Origin: JAKFEW01 sp036675505
GTDB lineage: Bacteria; Cyanobacteriota; Sericytochromatia; S15B-MN24; JAQBPE01
Assembly: GCA_036675505.1 (NCBI GenBank)
Contig: JAKFEW010000050.1
Span: 1-64,000, forward strand
Reading direction: 5' to 3'
Length of the DNA: 64,000 nt
The translations under genes and the position numbers were made by a program. Under the pieces are notes generated by a model. That model was not told the DNA's origin and searched no databases. It was given only the letters and a program-made list of their open reading frames with translations. Below, in pieces: positions 48,787 to 56,567 of this stretch (its first letter is position 1; each line of letters opens with the position of its first letter).

Positions 48787-51120
48787 TCAGAACCCGTCCA
48801 CGGCCGGCGCATCGGGCCCCGTCCGGGTGAACGGGCGGTCGGCGTGGGTATCCGTGAACGGCGCCAAGAGGTTGTAGCTCAGGGTCCGCGAGCCCGCCGC
48901 AGCCCCGGTGCCGCCGCCGAACGCGGCGGACGTGCCGTTGAGCTTGACGACGTCGTAGGTGAAGGTGATCGGCGATGACGGCTCGTCGCCCGGCTGAAAG
49001 ACGCCGGGCGGTCGCAGCACGATCGTCGCGCTGGTCAGGCCGGTGGCCCCGTTCCATCCCACGCCGGAGGTCGTGACGCTCCACCGCGTGCCGTTCGGCT
49101 GGACCGCGGTCCCGCTGGTGAAATCCGCCTGGCAACCGCTCTTGCGCAAGCCGGTCGGCAGGCCGAGGACGGCGCGCAGGTGGGCGGACGGGGCTGTCGC
49201 CAGGATCTCGAGCGTCTTGCCCGCCCCCTGGTCCACGCGCTCGAGCACGAAGATGCCGCCGGCACGGCTGGCCTTGATCTTCCCGGCCAGGCCATCGGTC
49301 GTGTTGATCTGCCCAATCAGGGTCTCGGCATCGTAGCCAGGCCCGAAGATCTTCACCTGCGGCGCGGTGTTGCCATCGATCTTGAGGTCCAGCACGTCGT
49401 TCGTCGACAGCCCGAGCGCCGCCCCGGCCGCCCGCATGTCGACGGTGCCGGCGAAGCGCGCGGCCGTTGCGGCGGAAGCCACCTCCGTCTTGGTCGCGTC
49501 CGTCACCTTGAAGGCCGCACCCGCCAGCGTGCCGACAGGCCGCAAGGTGAGCACCACCTGGCCCCTCCCATCGGCCGCCACGCCATTGTCCTCGATCACC
49601 TTGCCGAACGTGAACGCCGCCTGGTCGACGCCCGCGACCACCAGCGGCCGGGGCAGGCCCGGCGCGGTCGGTCTCGTGAGGCCCGGCATGGGCATCTCGA
49701 GCGCGAGCGCCGTCGGACCGAAGCTCAGGCCGTTCGCGGCCGTCACCGGCGACTTGAAGTCGACGACGACCGCCAGCTGGCCACCCGCCGGCACCTTGAG
49801 CCCGCCCACGCGGAACAGCCCGGCGCCGTCCGGCCCCTCCAGCGCGACCGCGCCGCCGGCCGCCGTCGCAGCCAGGCCCGTCGCACCCGCCGGCATGCGG
49901 CCGACCAGCTCGAGCAGCGGCGAAACGCGCGGATTGGCGTTCGTGAGCGTGATCGTATAGCGGGCCACGTCGCCCGCCATGAACCGGCCGCCGTTGATCG
50001 AATTCGTCGCCTCCGTGACGTCAGAGATCGCGCTGTCTGGCGCGAAGCCGACGTCTCGGTCGAGATCCGCCGGGGTGTAAACCGTGACGAACGTCGGCGA
50101 GGCGTTCGATCGACGCGGTGTCCGCCCGAACGGGACGACGCGCACCGCGAAGAGGGTGTCCGGCAAGGCCTCGGGCACGCGAAAGGACGCCAACCCCGGC
50201 GCGACGGACAAGGGAAGGGCTTCGAACGTTTCCCCGCCGCTCTCGAGCTCCAGGTGGTATTCGTCGGCCCGCGCGCTGAGGTTGCCGGCCACGATCTCGC
50301 CCGTCGCGCCCGGTGCCACGTACGTGGCGCCGACGACGTCGGGCATCCCGACGTCCGGGAATTGGAGCGCCTGGACGTTGAGCACGAGGCGTGGCCCGCT
50401 GAGCGTGGCCTGCTCCACCGCCATCGTCCGGACCGGCACGCCCCCCGGGGTGGTGCCGCTCGCCGAAAATGAGACGATGGGCGGGGCCACGTCGGGCGAG
50501 ACGTTCAGCAAGGACGCCGCGAAGAACCCGTCCCGATCGGCGGTGGTGACCACGGCGGCGCCGCGGCCGCCGAGTGCCTGGCCGCACGTGAGGTTCACGG
50601 CCGCCCCGCCGAGGGCGGCCCCGCGGGGGTCGTAGACCACGCCGGTGACGTCGGCATCGAAGCGGCCCGCCTGGCGCAGGCCATACGGCCGCGGCGCGAG
50701 CAGCACATGCGCGCGCGGCGTGCCCACGCCCGGGATCACCACGACCGCGTGGTCGCGCGGCGCGAAGTCCGAATGGGTGACACGGATGGTCTGGGGACCC
50801 GGCCGGACATTCGTGAGCGCATAACGCCCCTCGGCGTCGCTGCCGACAATGCCTCCGTCCGGCGCCGTCACTTGCGCCCCGGCCAGCGGTCGGAACCCGT
50901 CCTGCGCGTGGACCATCACGCGGCCCGCGACGAGCCCACCGGGTCCGGGTGCCTGCAAGAGCGGCGGACGCGCCGCCGCCGCGCCCTGCGCGATCGCCGG
51001 GGCGGTTGGGCGGGCGCCGAACGCGCAGCCGCTGGCCAAGGCTGCCAGGCCGGCGAGCGCGCCGACCGCGCGCGTTCGGCCGATCGGCCCCGCCAAATAT
51101 CGCCCTGAGATGCTCGACAT
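48787..51120 (-). CDS. large lipoprotein with carboxypeptidase-regulatory-like and other beta domains
   Basis: The 777-residue protein starts at ATG 51120 (a TTG at 51126 is in frame) and has the lipobox LAALASGCA. The N-terminal module (GGLVAGRVMVHAQDGFRPL, GRYALTNVRPGPQTIRVTH) is carboxypeptidase-regulatory-like; a second (VTGVVYDPRGAALGGAAVN) follows. The centre has a DUF11/conserved-repeat-like stretch (ARYTITLTNANPRVSPLLEL) found in exported repeat proteins, then a section of flagellin hook IN-like sequence (LGLSTNDVLDLKIDGNTA, NTTDGLAGKIKASRAGG). No enzyme motif is visible. It is the first gene of a three-lipoprotein operon, probably a surface adhesin or scaffold. Confidence 0.75.
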   Translation of the reverse strand: MSSISGRYLAGPIGRTRAVGALAGLAALASGCAFGARPTAPAIAQGAAAARPPLLQAPGPGGLVAGRVMVHAQDGFRPLAGAQVTAPDGGIVGSDAEGRYALTNVRPGPQTIRVTHSDFAPRDHAVVVIPGVGTPRAHVLLAPRPYGLRQAGRFDADVTGVVYDPRGAALGGAAVNLTCGQALGGRGAAVVTTADRDGFFAASLLNVSPDVAPPIVSFSASGTTPGGVPVRTMAVEQATLSGPRLVLNVQALQFPDVGMPDVVGATYVAPGATGEIVAGNLSARADEYHLELESGGETFEALPLSVAPGLASFRVPEALPDTLFAVRVVPFGRTPRRSNASPTFVTVYTPADLDRDVGFAPDSAISDVTEATNSINGGRFMAGDVARYTITLTNANPRVSPLLELVGRMPAGATGLAATAAGGAVALEGPDGAGLFRVGGLKVPAGGQLAVVVDFKSPVTAANGLSFGPTALALEMPMPGLTRPTAPGLPRPLVVAGVDQAAFTFGKVIEDNGVAADGRGQVVLTLRPVGTLAGAAFKVTDATKTEVASAATAARFAGTVDMRAAGAALGLSTNDVLDLKIDGNTAPQVKIFGPGYDAETLIGQINTTDGLAGKIKASRAGGIFVLERVDQGAGKTLEILATAPSAHLRAVLGLPTGLRKSGCQADFTSGTAVQPNGTRWSVTTSGVGWNGATGLTSATIVLRPPGVFQPGDEPSSPITFTYDVVKLNGTSAAFGGGTGAAAGSRTLSYNLLAPFTDTHADRPFTRTGPDAPAVDGF

Positions 51121-51148
51121 AAGCAATACAGGCCCCCACCCATGTATG

Positions 51149-51176
51149 CTTATACGGCAACGAGCGAGAGTTCGAA
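51149..51176 (-). promoter_or_regulatory. possible promoter of the three-lipoprotein operon
   Basis: On the minus strand TTCGAA (complement of 51171-51176) and TATAAG (complement of 51149-51154) are 16 bases apart, 29 bases before the ATG at 51120. The -10 is good and the -35 only fair. Confidence 0.35.
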
Positions 51177-51232
51177 CGCCGAAGCGCGCGAATTAATATC
51201 GAAGAAACACAGGAGACGCCTGGGCTTGGGCG

Positions 51233-51490
51233 TCAGACGGATTCGTTTTCCTTGACCAACCGCACCTGGCAGTTGTTGCAGAGCAACACCTTGCCGCCGA
51301 GGTTCGACGGCAGATCGCGGCGGCGTTGGCACTGGGGACAGGTCCAACGGGTCTTCGGCGCAGCCACTTCGATGGCCGGTTCCTCGCCCTCGTCGTGCTC
51401 GCGCCGACCCGCGCCTGCCCAGGCATGGGCGAGCCAGCCGGCGCAGAACATCGCGACCCCGAAAATGAGCGTAACGACTATGTTTTCCAT
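51233..51490 (-). CDS. small membrane protein with a zinc ribbon
   Basis: The 85-residue protein has one N-terminal membrane helix (MENIVVTLIFGVAMFCAGWL), an acidic linker and a four-Cys zinc ribbon (CPQCQRRRDLPSNLGGKVLL then CNNCQ), a common small rubredoxin-like fold. The ribbon probably faces the cytoplasm. Its Shine-Dalgarno lies within the terminator-like hairpin following rpsI, so it may be partly co-transcribed with the ribosomal operon. The function is unknown. Confidence 0.75.
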   Translation of the reverse strand: MENIVVTLIFGVAMFCAGWLAHAWAGAGRREHDEGEEPAIEVAAPKTRWTCPQCQRRRDLPSNLGGKVLLCNNCQVRLVKENESV

Positions 51491-51508
51491 GGTCGCCCCC
51501 TAAAGGAG

Positions 51509-51534
51509 CGACCCCCACCTTGCGGCAGGGGTCG
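51509..51534 (-). terminator. terminator-like hairpin after rpsI
   Basis: CGACCCC (51509-51515) and GGGGTCG (51528-51534) form a 7-bp stem with a 12-base loop directly after the rpsI stop; on the minus strand it is followed by CTCCTTTA, a short T-rich stretch. It may end or attenuate the ribosomal transcript. Confidence 0.55.
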
Positions 51535-51540
51535 TCGTCT

Positions 51541-51942
51541 TTAGCGCTTGGAGAACTGGAAGCGCTTGCGGGCGCGCTTCCGGCCGTACTTCTTACGCTC
51601 CTTGGCCCGCGGGTCGCGGGTCAGGAGGCTCTCCTCGCGGAGCGAGGAACGGAGGTCGGGCTCCATCGTGACCAGCGCGCGCGAGATGCCGAGGCGGATC
51701 GCGCCGACCTGGCTGTTCACGCCACCACCGGAGACGTTCGCGTGGACGTCGAAGCGGCCGACGTTCTTGGTCGCTTCGAAGGGCAGCGCGAGCTCGGGGT
51801 AGAGCGTCTTGCGGCCGCCGATGTAATCTTCGACGGTGCGCTCGTTGATTTTGATACTACCGGTACCAGGAACCAGGCGCACGCGAGCGATAGCCGTCTT
51901 GCGGCGGCCGGTACCCCAATACTGGGCGACTTTCTGAGCCAT
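51541..51942 (-). CDS. rpsI: 30S ribosomal protein S9
   Basis: S9 lies in the head of the small subunit, and its C-terminal tail reaches the P-site tRNA. The 133-residue protein has YWGTGRRKTAIARVRL at the start, the GGGVNSQVGAIRLG core and the basic tail RKRFQFSKR. The KR ending is conserved and functionally important in the family. It follows rplM by 14 bases, as is usual. Confidence 0.98.
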   Translation of the reverse strand: MAQKVAQYWGTGRRKTAIARVRLVPGTGSIKINERTVEDYIGGRKTLYPELALPFEATKNVGRFDVHANVSGGGVNSQVGAIRLGISRALVTMEPDLRSSLREESLLTRDPRAKERKKYGRKRARKRFQFSKR

Positions 51943-51956
51943 CGGTCAGGTGCTCC

Positions 51957-52397
51957 TTACTTCTTCGCAGACAGGTCGTAGGGCTGGGGCTGCTGGGAGG
52001 TGTGCGGGTGATCGGGACCTGCATACACCTTCAGCTTCTTGATCTGAACGGCGCCCAGCTTGCTGTGCGGAATCATCCCGCGAACGGCCTTCTCGACAGC
52101 GGCGGTGGGCTTCGCGCCCATCAGCTTGGCGAAGTTCGTCTTGCGGAAACCACCCGGCCAACCGGTGTGGTGGATGTATTCCTTGTCCTCGGTCTTCTTG
52201 CCCGTGACGACGATCTTGTCCGCGTTGACGATGATGACGAAGTCACCCGTATCGACGTGGGGGGTGAAGGTCGGCTTGTTCTTTCCCCGGAGGAGGTTGG
52301 CGACAACGGTCGCCAGCCGGCCCAGGGTCTGCCCTTCGGCATCGACGAGGTGCCAGCTACGGGCAACGTCGGCGTCCTTGGCCATATAGGTTTGCAT
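51957..52397 (-). CDS. rplM: 50S ribosomal protein L13
   Basis: L13 is an early-assembling protein of the large subunit. The 146-residue protein reads MQTYMAKDADVARSWHLVDA, then GRLATVVANLLRGKNKP and the C-terminal KLKVYAGPDHPHTSQQP. The ATG at 52397 matches the usual N-terminus (the family begins with M-x-T-x-x-A-K) and has GGAG at a workable distance; an ATG at 52385 is less likely. Confidence 0.98.
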   Translation of the reverse strand: MQTYMAKDADVARSWHLVDAEGQTLGRLATVVANLLRGKNKPTFTPHVDTGDFVIIVNADKIVVTGKKTEDKEYIHHTGWPGGFRKTNFAKLMGAKPTAAVEKAVRGMIPHSKLGAVQIKKLKVYAGPDHPHTSQQPQPYDLSAKK

Positions 52398-52414
52398 TTG
52401 GGATATCTCCGAAA

Positions 52415-53209
52415 CTACAAGGTAGTGGCTTGTGGATCTGACTGGTTCCCGGACCGGGACCAGTCCAGGTGAGGGGGGTAACCGACCGCCACGAACGTGA
52501 GTCCGTGGGGAGGTGCTGTAGGACCCGATGGCTTCGGCGCTACGCCTCGCCAGGTATCCTGGAACCCTTCGACCGTGAGAGCCCCTCTGCCGACCCGGAG
52601 CGCAGTGCCTACCAGGCGCCGCACCATATGGTAGAGAAAGTGGCTCGCCGTGATGTCGAAGTGTAAGGTGTCACCCTCCTCAAACAACCGGGCCTGCGAT
52701 ACCGTGCAGATCGGGCTCGTGGGATCGCTCCCTGTGCTCCCGAAAGCTGAGAAGTCGTGGGTACCCAGAAGCGAGGCCCAAACTTCCTGCATCGCCGCTG
52801 TGTTCAGCGGACCCTCGACCCAACTCGCGTAACGAGCTTCGAGCGGGGCACGAGGCCCCCGATGTACCACGGAATACCGGTAGGTCCGGCTGATGGCCGA
52901 GTGTCGGGCGTGGAAGTCCGGGGAGGCTTCTTCGGCTCGCCACACGGCGATGTCCCTGGGAAGTACCGAATTCAGCGCCGGAACCCAAGCCCGCTCGGGG
53001 AGCAACCTGGGAGTCTGGAAGCTGATCACCTGCCCGGTGGCGTGGACGCCGGCGTCGGTACGGCCGGCTGACGCGGTTCTCACCCTGGTCTTGAGGACCG
53101 TGGCGAGGGCCAATTCCAGGTCCCTCTGGCCGGTTCGGCCGCTGGGCTGGATTTGCCACCCTTGCAGGTCGGTTCCGTCGTAGCTCACGAGCAAGCGCAT
53201 CATGTGCAT
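52415..53209 (-). CDS. truA: tRNA pseudouridine(38-40) synthase TruA
   Basis: TruA converts uridines 38-40 of the anticodon arm to pseudouridine. The 264-residue protein has the N-terminal LLVSYDGTDLQGWQIQP, the catalytic Asp in SAGRTDAGVHATGQ, YRYSVVHRG, and the C-terminal SHFLYHMVRRLVGTAL. The start is ambiguous among ATG codons at 53209, 53203 and 53200; 53209 is given as the longest. Its location between rplQ and rplM is shared with Firmicutes and Cyanobacteria. Confidence 0.95.
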   Translation of the reverse strand: MHMMRLLVSYDGTDLQGWQIQPSGRTGQRDLELALATVLKTRVRTASAGRTDAGVHATGQVISFQTPRLLPERAWVPALNSVLPRDIAVWRAEEASPDFHARHSAISRTYRYSVVHRGPRAPLEARYASWVEGPLNTAAMQEVWASLLGTHDFSAFGSTGSDPTSPICTVSQARLFEEGDTLHFDITASHFLYHMVRRLVGTALRVGRGALTVEGFQDTWRGVAPKPSGPTAPPHGLTFVAVGYPPHLDWSRSGNQSDPQATTL

Positions 53210-53237
53210 CGGACGACACCGGTTTCGCTCGAGGGTT

Positions 53238-53591
53238 TTAGACCTCGAGCGAGAGGATCGCCATCGGCGCCGCGTCGCCACGCCGCGGAGCGGTCTTGAC
53301 GATGCGGACGTAACCGCCGTTGCGATCCTTGAAGCGCGGACCCACCTCGTCGAAGAGGCGCTTCACGACTTCCTTCTCGTAGATGAAGCCTGCGGCCTGA
53401 CGGCGCGCGTGGAGGTCACCACGCTTCGCGAGCGTGATCATCTCCTCGATGACCGAGATGGCGGCCTTGGCCTTCGCCTCGGTCGTCTCGATCCGGTCGT
53501 GCCGTAGGGCAGAGGTCGTCAGCGCGCGCAGCACGGCCTTCCGCTGGTCAGCGGGGCGGCCAAGCAGGTGACGCTTCTTCTGGTGACGCAT
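53238..53591 (-). CDS. rplQ: 50S ribosomal protein L17
   Basis: The 117-residue protein shows the family start MRHQKKRHLLGRPADQRKAV, the TTEAKAK segment and the C-terminal RFKDRNGGYVRIVKTAPRRG. L17 sits at the exit-tunnel face of the large subunit. It is 33 bases downstream of rpoA. Confidence 0.98.
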   Translation of the reverse strand: MRHQKKRHLLGRPADQRKAVLRALTTSALRHDRIETTEAKAKAAISVIEEMITLAKRGDLHARRQAAGFIYEKEVVKRLFDEVGPRFKDRNGGYVRIVKTAPRRGDAAPMAILSLEV

Positions 53592-53624
53592 GTCCTGAGT
53601 TCCTTTAAAACGAACCTGCGACGC

Positions 53625-54599
53625 CTATTCGGCGTGCGCAGCCTCTTCGTCCTTGTCCTTGGCCATCGAGAAGCCGAACGCCTTGAGGCGCTCGATGACT
53701 TCGTCGGCCGACTTCTTGCCGAAGTTCTTGATGTCCATGAGCTCGCGCTCGGTCTTCTTGAGCAGGTCGCCAACGGTGTAGATGTTCGCGCGCTTCAGGC
53801 AGTTGTACGCGCGCACCGACAGCTCGAGCTCTTCGATCGACAGGTCCAGCGGCGAGGCGCCACCGGTCGCAGCGGCTCCCGCGGATTCCTGAGCGGCCAA
53901 CGCCGACTCGTCGCGCCCCAGGAGGGCGAACGGGCGAAACTGTTCCATCAGGAGCTCGGCCGCCTTCGAGACGGCCTCTTCGGGCTCGATCGAACCGTTG
54001 GTCCACACCTCGAGCAGCAGGCGGTCGAAGTCGACCGACTGGCCCACGCGGGTGTCTTCCACGGTGTAGTTGACCTTGCGGACCGGCATGAAGATCGAGT
54101 CGACCGGCACCACGCCGACGGCCTGGTGGGGCTTGCGGTTCCGCTCGGCGGGCACGAAGCCCTTGCCGCGCTCGATCTGCAGCTCCATCTCGAGGCTCGC
54201 GCCGGCATCCAGCGTGGCGATATGCCAGTCGGTGTTGAGGATCTCGACGTCGGGATCGACGACGATATCCGCGGCGGTGACCGGACCTTCGCGGTGGACG
54301 CTCAGGTGGGCGGTCTTCGCCTCGTCGCCGTGAAGCTTCATCACGACGCCCTTGAGGTTCAGCACGATGTCGACCACGTCCTCGGCGATGCCGGGGATGG
54401 TCGAGAACTCATGCGGAACGCCCTCGATGCGGATCGCGGTGATCGCGGCGCCCTCGAGGTCCGACAACAGCACCCGACGAAGGGCGTTGCCCAGCGTGGT
54501 GCCGTAGCCGCGCTCGAGAGGCTCGGCCGCGAACTTCGTGTAGACGAGGCCTTCCTCGGTCTGACGGGTCTCGATGGTTTGAATATTGGGCTTGTCCAT
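53625..54599 (-). CDS. rpoA: DNA-directed RNA polymerase subunit alpha
   Basis: The 324-residue protein has the alpha N-terminal dimerisation domain (FAAEPLERGYGTTLGNALRR, then LNTDWHIATLD) and the C-terminal domain (EELELSVRAYNCLKRANIYT, MDIKNFGKKSADEVIERL) that contacts UP elements and activators, joined by a linker at about 235-250 rich in Ala and Gly. Length is normal. A copy of the dispersed repeat lies in the 104-bp spacer before it. Confidence 0.98.
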   Translation of the reverse strand: MDKPNIQTIETRQTEEGLVYTKFAAEPLERGYGTTLGNALRRVLLSDLEGAAITAIRIEGVPHEFSTIPGIAEDVVDIVLNLKGVVMKLHGDEAKTAHLSVHREGPVTAADIVVDPDVEILNTDWHIATLDAGASLEMELQIERGKGFVPAERNRKPHQAVGVVPVDSIFMPVRKVNYTVEDTRVGQSVDFDRLLLEVWTNGSIEPEEAVSKAAELLMEQFRPFALLGRDESALAAQESAGAAATGGASPLDLSIEELELSVRAYNCLKRANIYTVGDLLKKTERELMDIKNFGKKSADEVIERLKAFGFSMAKDKDEEAAHAE

Positions 54600-54611
54600 C
54601 CGAATCTTCCT

Positions 54612-54641
54612 TTCCAGCCGCCCCGCCCACCCATTCCACGA
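54612..54641. repeat. repeat-family copy in the rpsD-rpoA spacer
   Basis: TTCCAGCCGCCCCGCCCACC followed by CATTCCACGA matches the core of the tandem repeats at 32616-32762 at 27 of 30 positions, in the same orientation. It lies 13-42 bases upstream of the rpoA start and covers the region where the ribosome would bind. Confidence 0.7.
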
Positions 54642-54703
54642 AAGGGAATCGGGTTCCGGACGGGGCGCTTTCTTCCGGCCGCGGGCCGAAACGACGGGCT
54701 AAG

Positions 54704-55324
54704 TTACCGCGAGTAGTACTCGATGATGTACTGCTCGTTGGCAGGGGTGTCGTTCTCTTCGCGGGTCGGCAGGCTCACAATGGAACCCGTCAGCTTGTCG
54801 GCCTCGAAGGCCAGCCAGCTCGGCACGCGGGGCGCGGTGACGCCCTCGAGCCGCTTCTTGAAGAAGTCGGTCTTCTTCTCGACGACCTTGATCGTCATGC
54901 CGGGCTTCACCTGGAAGCTCGGGATGTCGGTCTTGACGCCGTTGACTTCGAACATGCCGTGACCGACGAACTGGCGCGCCTGCGGGCGGCTGGCAGCCAG
55001 ACCCAGGCGGTACACCGTGTTGTCCAGGCGACGCTCCAAGAGCTGGAGCAGGATCTCACCGGTGACGCCGCGCAGGCGGACGGCTTCGGCATAGTAGCGA
55101 CGGAACTGCTTCTCCAGCACGCCGTAGACCCGGCGGACCTTCTGCTTCTCGCGGAGACGAATCGCGTACTCCGAAAGCTTCTGGCGGGCCTGGCCATGCT
55201 GGCCGGGGCGGTAGGCGCGGCGGACGATGGCACACTTCGCGCTGTTGCAGCGGTCGCCCTTCAGGAAAAGCTTGATTCCCTCAGCGCGGCAAAGCCGGCA
55301 CACGGAATCGGTATAACGAGCCAT
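54704..55324 (-). CDS. rpsD: 30S ribosomal protein S4, zinc-binding form
   Basis: The 206-residue protein has an N-terminal four-Cys set (CRLC, then CNSAKC), marking the zinc-containing S4 variant, and the S4 RNA-binding domain (LERRLDNTVYRLGLAASR, QARQFVGHGMFEVNG). S4 starts small-subunit assembly and in E. coli represses its own operon. The alpha operon order rpsM-rpsK-rpsD-rpoA-rplQ is kept. Confidence 0.98.
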   Translation of the reverse strand: MARYTDSVCRLCRAEGIKLFLKGDRCNSAKCAIVRRAYRPGQHGQARQKLSEYAIRLREKQKVRRVYGVLEKQFRRYYAEAVRLRGVTGEILLQLLERRLDNTVYRLGLAASRPQARQFVGHGMFEVNGVKTDIPSFQVKPGMTIKVVEKKTDFFKKRLEGVTAPRVPSWLAFEADKLTGSIVSLPTREENDTPANEQYIIEYYSR

Positions 55325-55353
55325 AAGGCAAATACTCCTTGCAGTTGGCGGGG

Positions 55354-55743
55354 TTAGACGCGCCGGCGCTTGGGCGGGCGGCAGCCGTTGTGCGGGATCG
55401 GGGTCACGTCCTTGATGAGCGTGATCTCGAGGCCGGCGGCCTGCAGCGCACGGATGGCGGTCTCACGACCCGAGCCAGGACCCTTCACCAGCACTTCGAC
55501 CTGCTGCATGCCGTGCTCACGGGCGCGCTGCGCGCAGCCGTCGGCCGCCATCTGGGCCGCGAACGGCGTGCCCTTCTTGGCGCCCTTGAATCCGGCGGTA
55601 CCGGCCGAGCCCCACGAGATCGTGTTGCCCTGCATGTCGGTGATGCTGACGATGGTGTTGTTGAAAGTCGACGCGATGTGAACGACGCCATTGGCGATGT
55701 TCTTGCGCTCGCGGCGCTTCGGCTTGGCGGTGGGCTTAGCCAC
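55354..55743 (-). CDS. rpsK: 30S ribosomal protein S11
   Basis: The 129-residue protein has GVVHIASTFNNTIVSITDMQ, GSAGTAGFKGAKKGTPFAAQ and the end DVTPIPHNGCRPPKRRRV, all diagnostic. S11 forms part of the platform of the small subunit near the E site. It follows rpsM after an unusual 172-bp structured spacer. Confidence 0.98.
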   Translation of the reverse strand: MAKPTAKPKRRERKNIANGVVHIASTFNNTIVSITDMQGNTISWGSAGTAGFKGAKKGTPFAAQMAADGCAQRAREHGMQQVEVLVKGPGSGRETAIRALQAAGLEITLIKDVTPIPHNGCRPPKRRRV

Positions 55744-55834
55744 GTGTTGATGACCTCCACGGTACCGGGCGGTATCCGGTGTTTAATCGGACCAGTCCCG
55801 GATAAGAATGCAATTACGGGTGAGTTTGCAAGGA

Positions 55835-55883
55835 GTTGGTGGCGAGACTCCAGGGGCAGCCGTACCACTGGAGGATCACCAAC
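55835..55883 (-). promoter_or_regulatory. two-part hairpin in the rpsM-rpsK spacer
   Basis: GTTGGTG (55835-55841) pairs with CACCAAC (55877-55883), and inside it CTCCAG (55848-55853) pairs with CTGGAG (55868-55873), giving a long interrupted stem in a 172-bp spacer of a normally compact operon. It may be a processing site or a binding site for a ribosomal repressor protein. No T-run follows, so it is not an obvious terminator. Confidence 0.5.
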
Positions 55884-55915
55884 CCGTTCACTTTGCCGAG
55901 CTGGCTCGAAGCGAT

Positions 55916-56284
55916 TTACTTCTTCTTGCCGGCGACGGTCTTCTTCGCACCACGGCGGGTGCGGGCGTTGGTCTTCGTGCGCTGACCGCGCAGAGGAAGG
56001 CCGCGGCGGTGGCGGATGCCACGGTACGAGCCGATTTCGATGAGTCGTTTGATGTTCATCGCGACTTCGCGCCGCAGATCACCTTCGACCTGGTGGTTCC
56101 GGTCGATCTCTTCGCGCAGTCGGCCGATTTCTTCCTCAGTCAGATCGCGCGTACGGGTGTCCGCGTTGAGACGCGTCCGCAGGACGATCTGCTTGGCCTT
56201 GTAAGGACCGATGCCGAAGATGTAGGTGAGCGCGACCTCGATCCGCTTCTCGCGCGGAAGGTCGACGCCAGCAATGCGGGCCAT
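55916..56284 (-). CDS. rpsM: 30S ribosomal protein S13
   Basis: The 122-residue protein has MARIAGVDLPREKRIEVALT, YIFGIGPYKAKQI, SYRGIRHRRGLPLRGQRTKT and a Lys-rich tail. S13 forms a bridge to the large subunit from the head of the 30S. Its start follows a promoter-like region (56317-56345). Confidence 0.98.
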   Translation of the reverse strand: MARIAGVDLPREKRIEVALTYIFGIGPYKAKQIVLRTRLNADTRTRDLTEEEIGRLREEIDRNHQVEGDLRREVAMNIKRLIEIGSYRGIRHRRGLPLRGQRTKTNARTRRGAKKTVAGKKK

Positions 56285-56316
56285 TGAGTTCGTTCCTCCT
56301 GATTTAAGGACTATTT

Positions 56317-56345
56317 AATATCGCATGTTCGTCAGAATCCCGCAA
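56317..56345 (-). promoter_or_regulatory. possible internal promoter for rpsM and the alpha operon
   Basis: Minus-strand TTGCGG (complement of 56340-56345) and GATATT (complement of 56317-56322) are separated by 17 bases in the only AT-rich patch of the rpmJ-rpsM spacer, 32 bases before the rpsM start. Confidence 0.35.
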
Positions 56346-56365
56346 GGGGCGGCGATTTCCGCCCC
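56346..56365 (-). terminator. hairpin in the rpmJ-rpsM spacer
   Basis: GGGGCGG (56346-56352) and CCGCCCC (56359-56365) form a 7-bp GC stem with a 6-base loop 10 bases after the rpmJ stop. No T-run follows on the minus strand, so it is more likely an attenuator or mRNA-stabilising stem than a full terminator. Confidence 0.4.
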
Positions 56366-56375
56366 CTGCAGCAGC

Positions 56376-56489
56376 CTAGCCCTGACGCTGCTTGTGCTTG
56401 GGGTTCTCGCAAATGACCATCACACGGTTGTGACGCTTGATAACGCGGCACTTCTCGCAGATGGGCTTCACCGAGGCACGGACCTTCAT
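56376..56489 (-). CDS. rpmJ: 50S ribosomal protein L36, zinc-binding form
   Basis: This 37-codon gene encodes MKVRASVKPICEKCRVIKRH, then NRVMVICENPKHKQRQG. The C-x2-C, Cys and His residues are the zinc ligands of the C+ form of L36. It is located, as usual, between map and rpsM, but infA, which often sits next to it, is absent. Confidence 0.97.
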   Translation of the reverse strand: MKVRASVKPICEKCRVIKRHNRVMVICENPKHKQRQG

Positions 56490-56537
56490 GGACCGACTCC
56501 TTCTTTAACTAGCCCCATGTGGGGGTGGGGAACTTTT

Positions 56538-56567
56538 ATTCTAACCTTAGTGCGGACTTAATCACAA
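56538..56567 (-). promoter_or_regulatory. possible promoter between map and rpmJ
   Basis: Minus-strand TTGTGA (complement of 56562-56567, overlapping the map stop) and TAGAAT (complement of 56538-56543, 5 of 6 to consensus) are 18 bases apart, giving a leader of about 40 bases to rpmJ. Confidence 0.45.
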
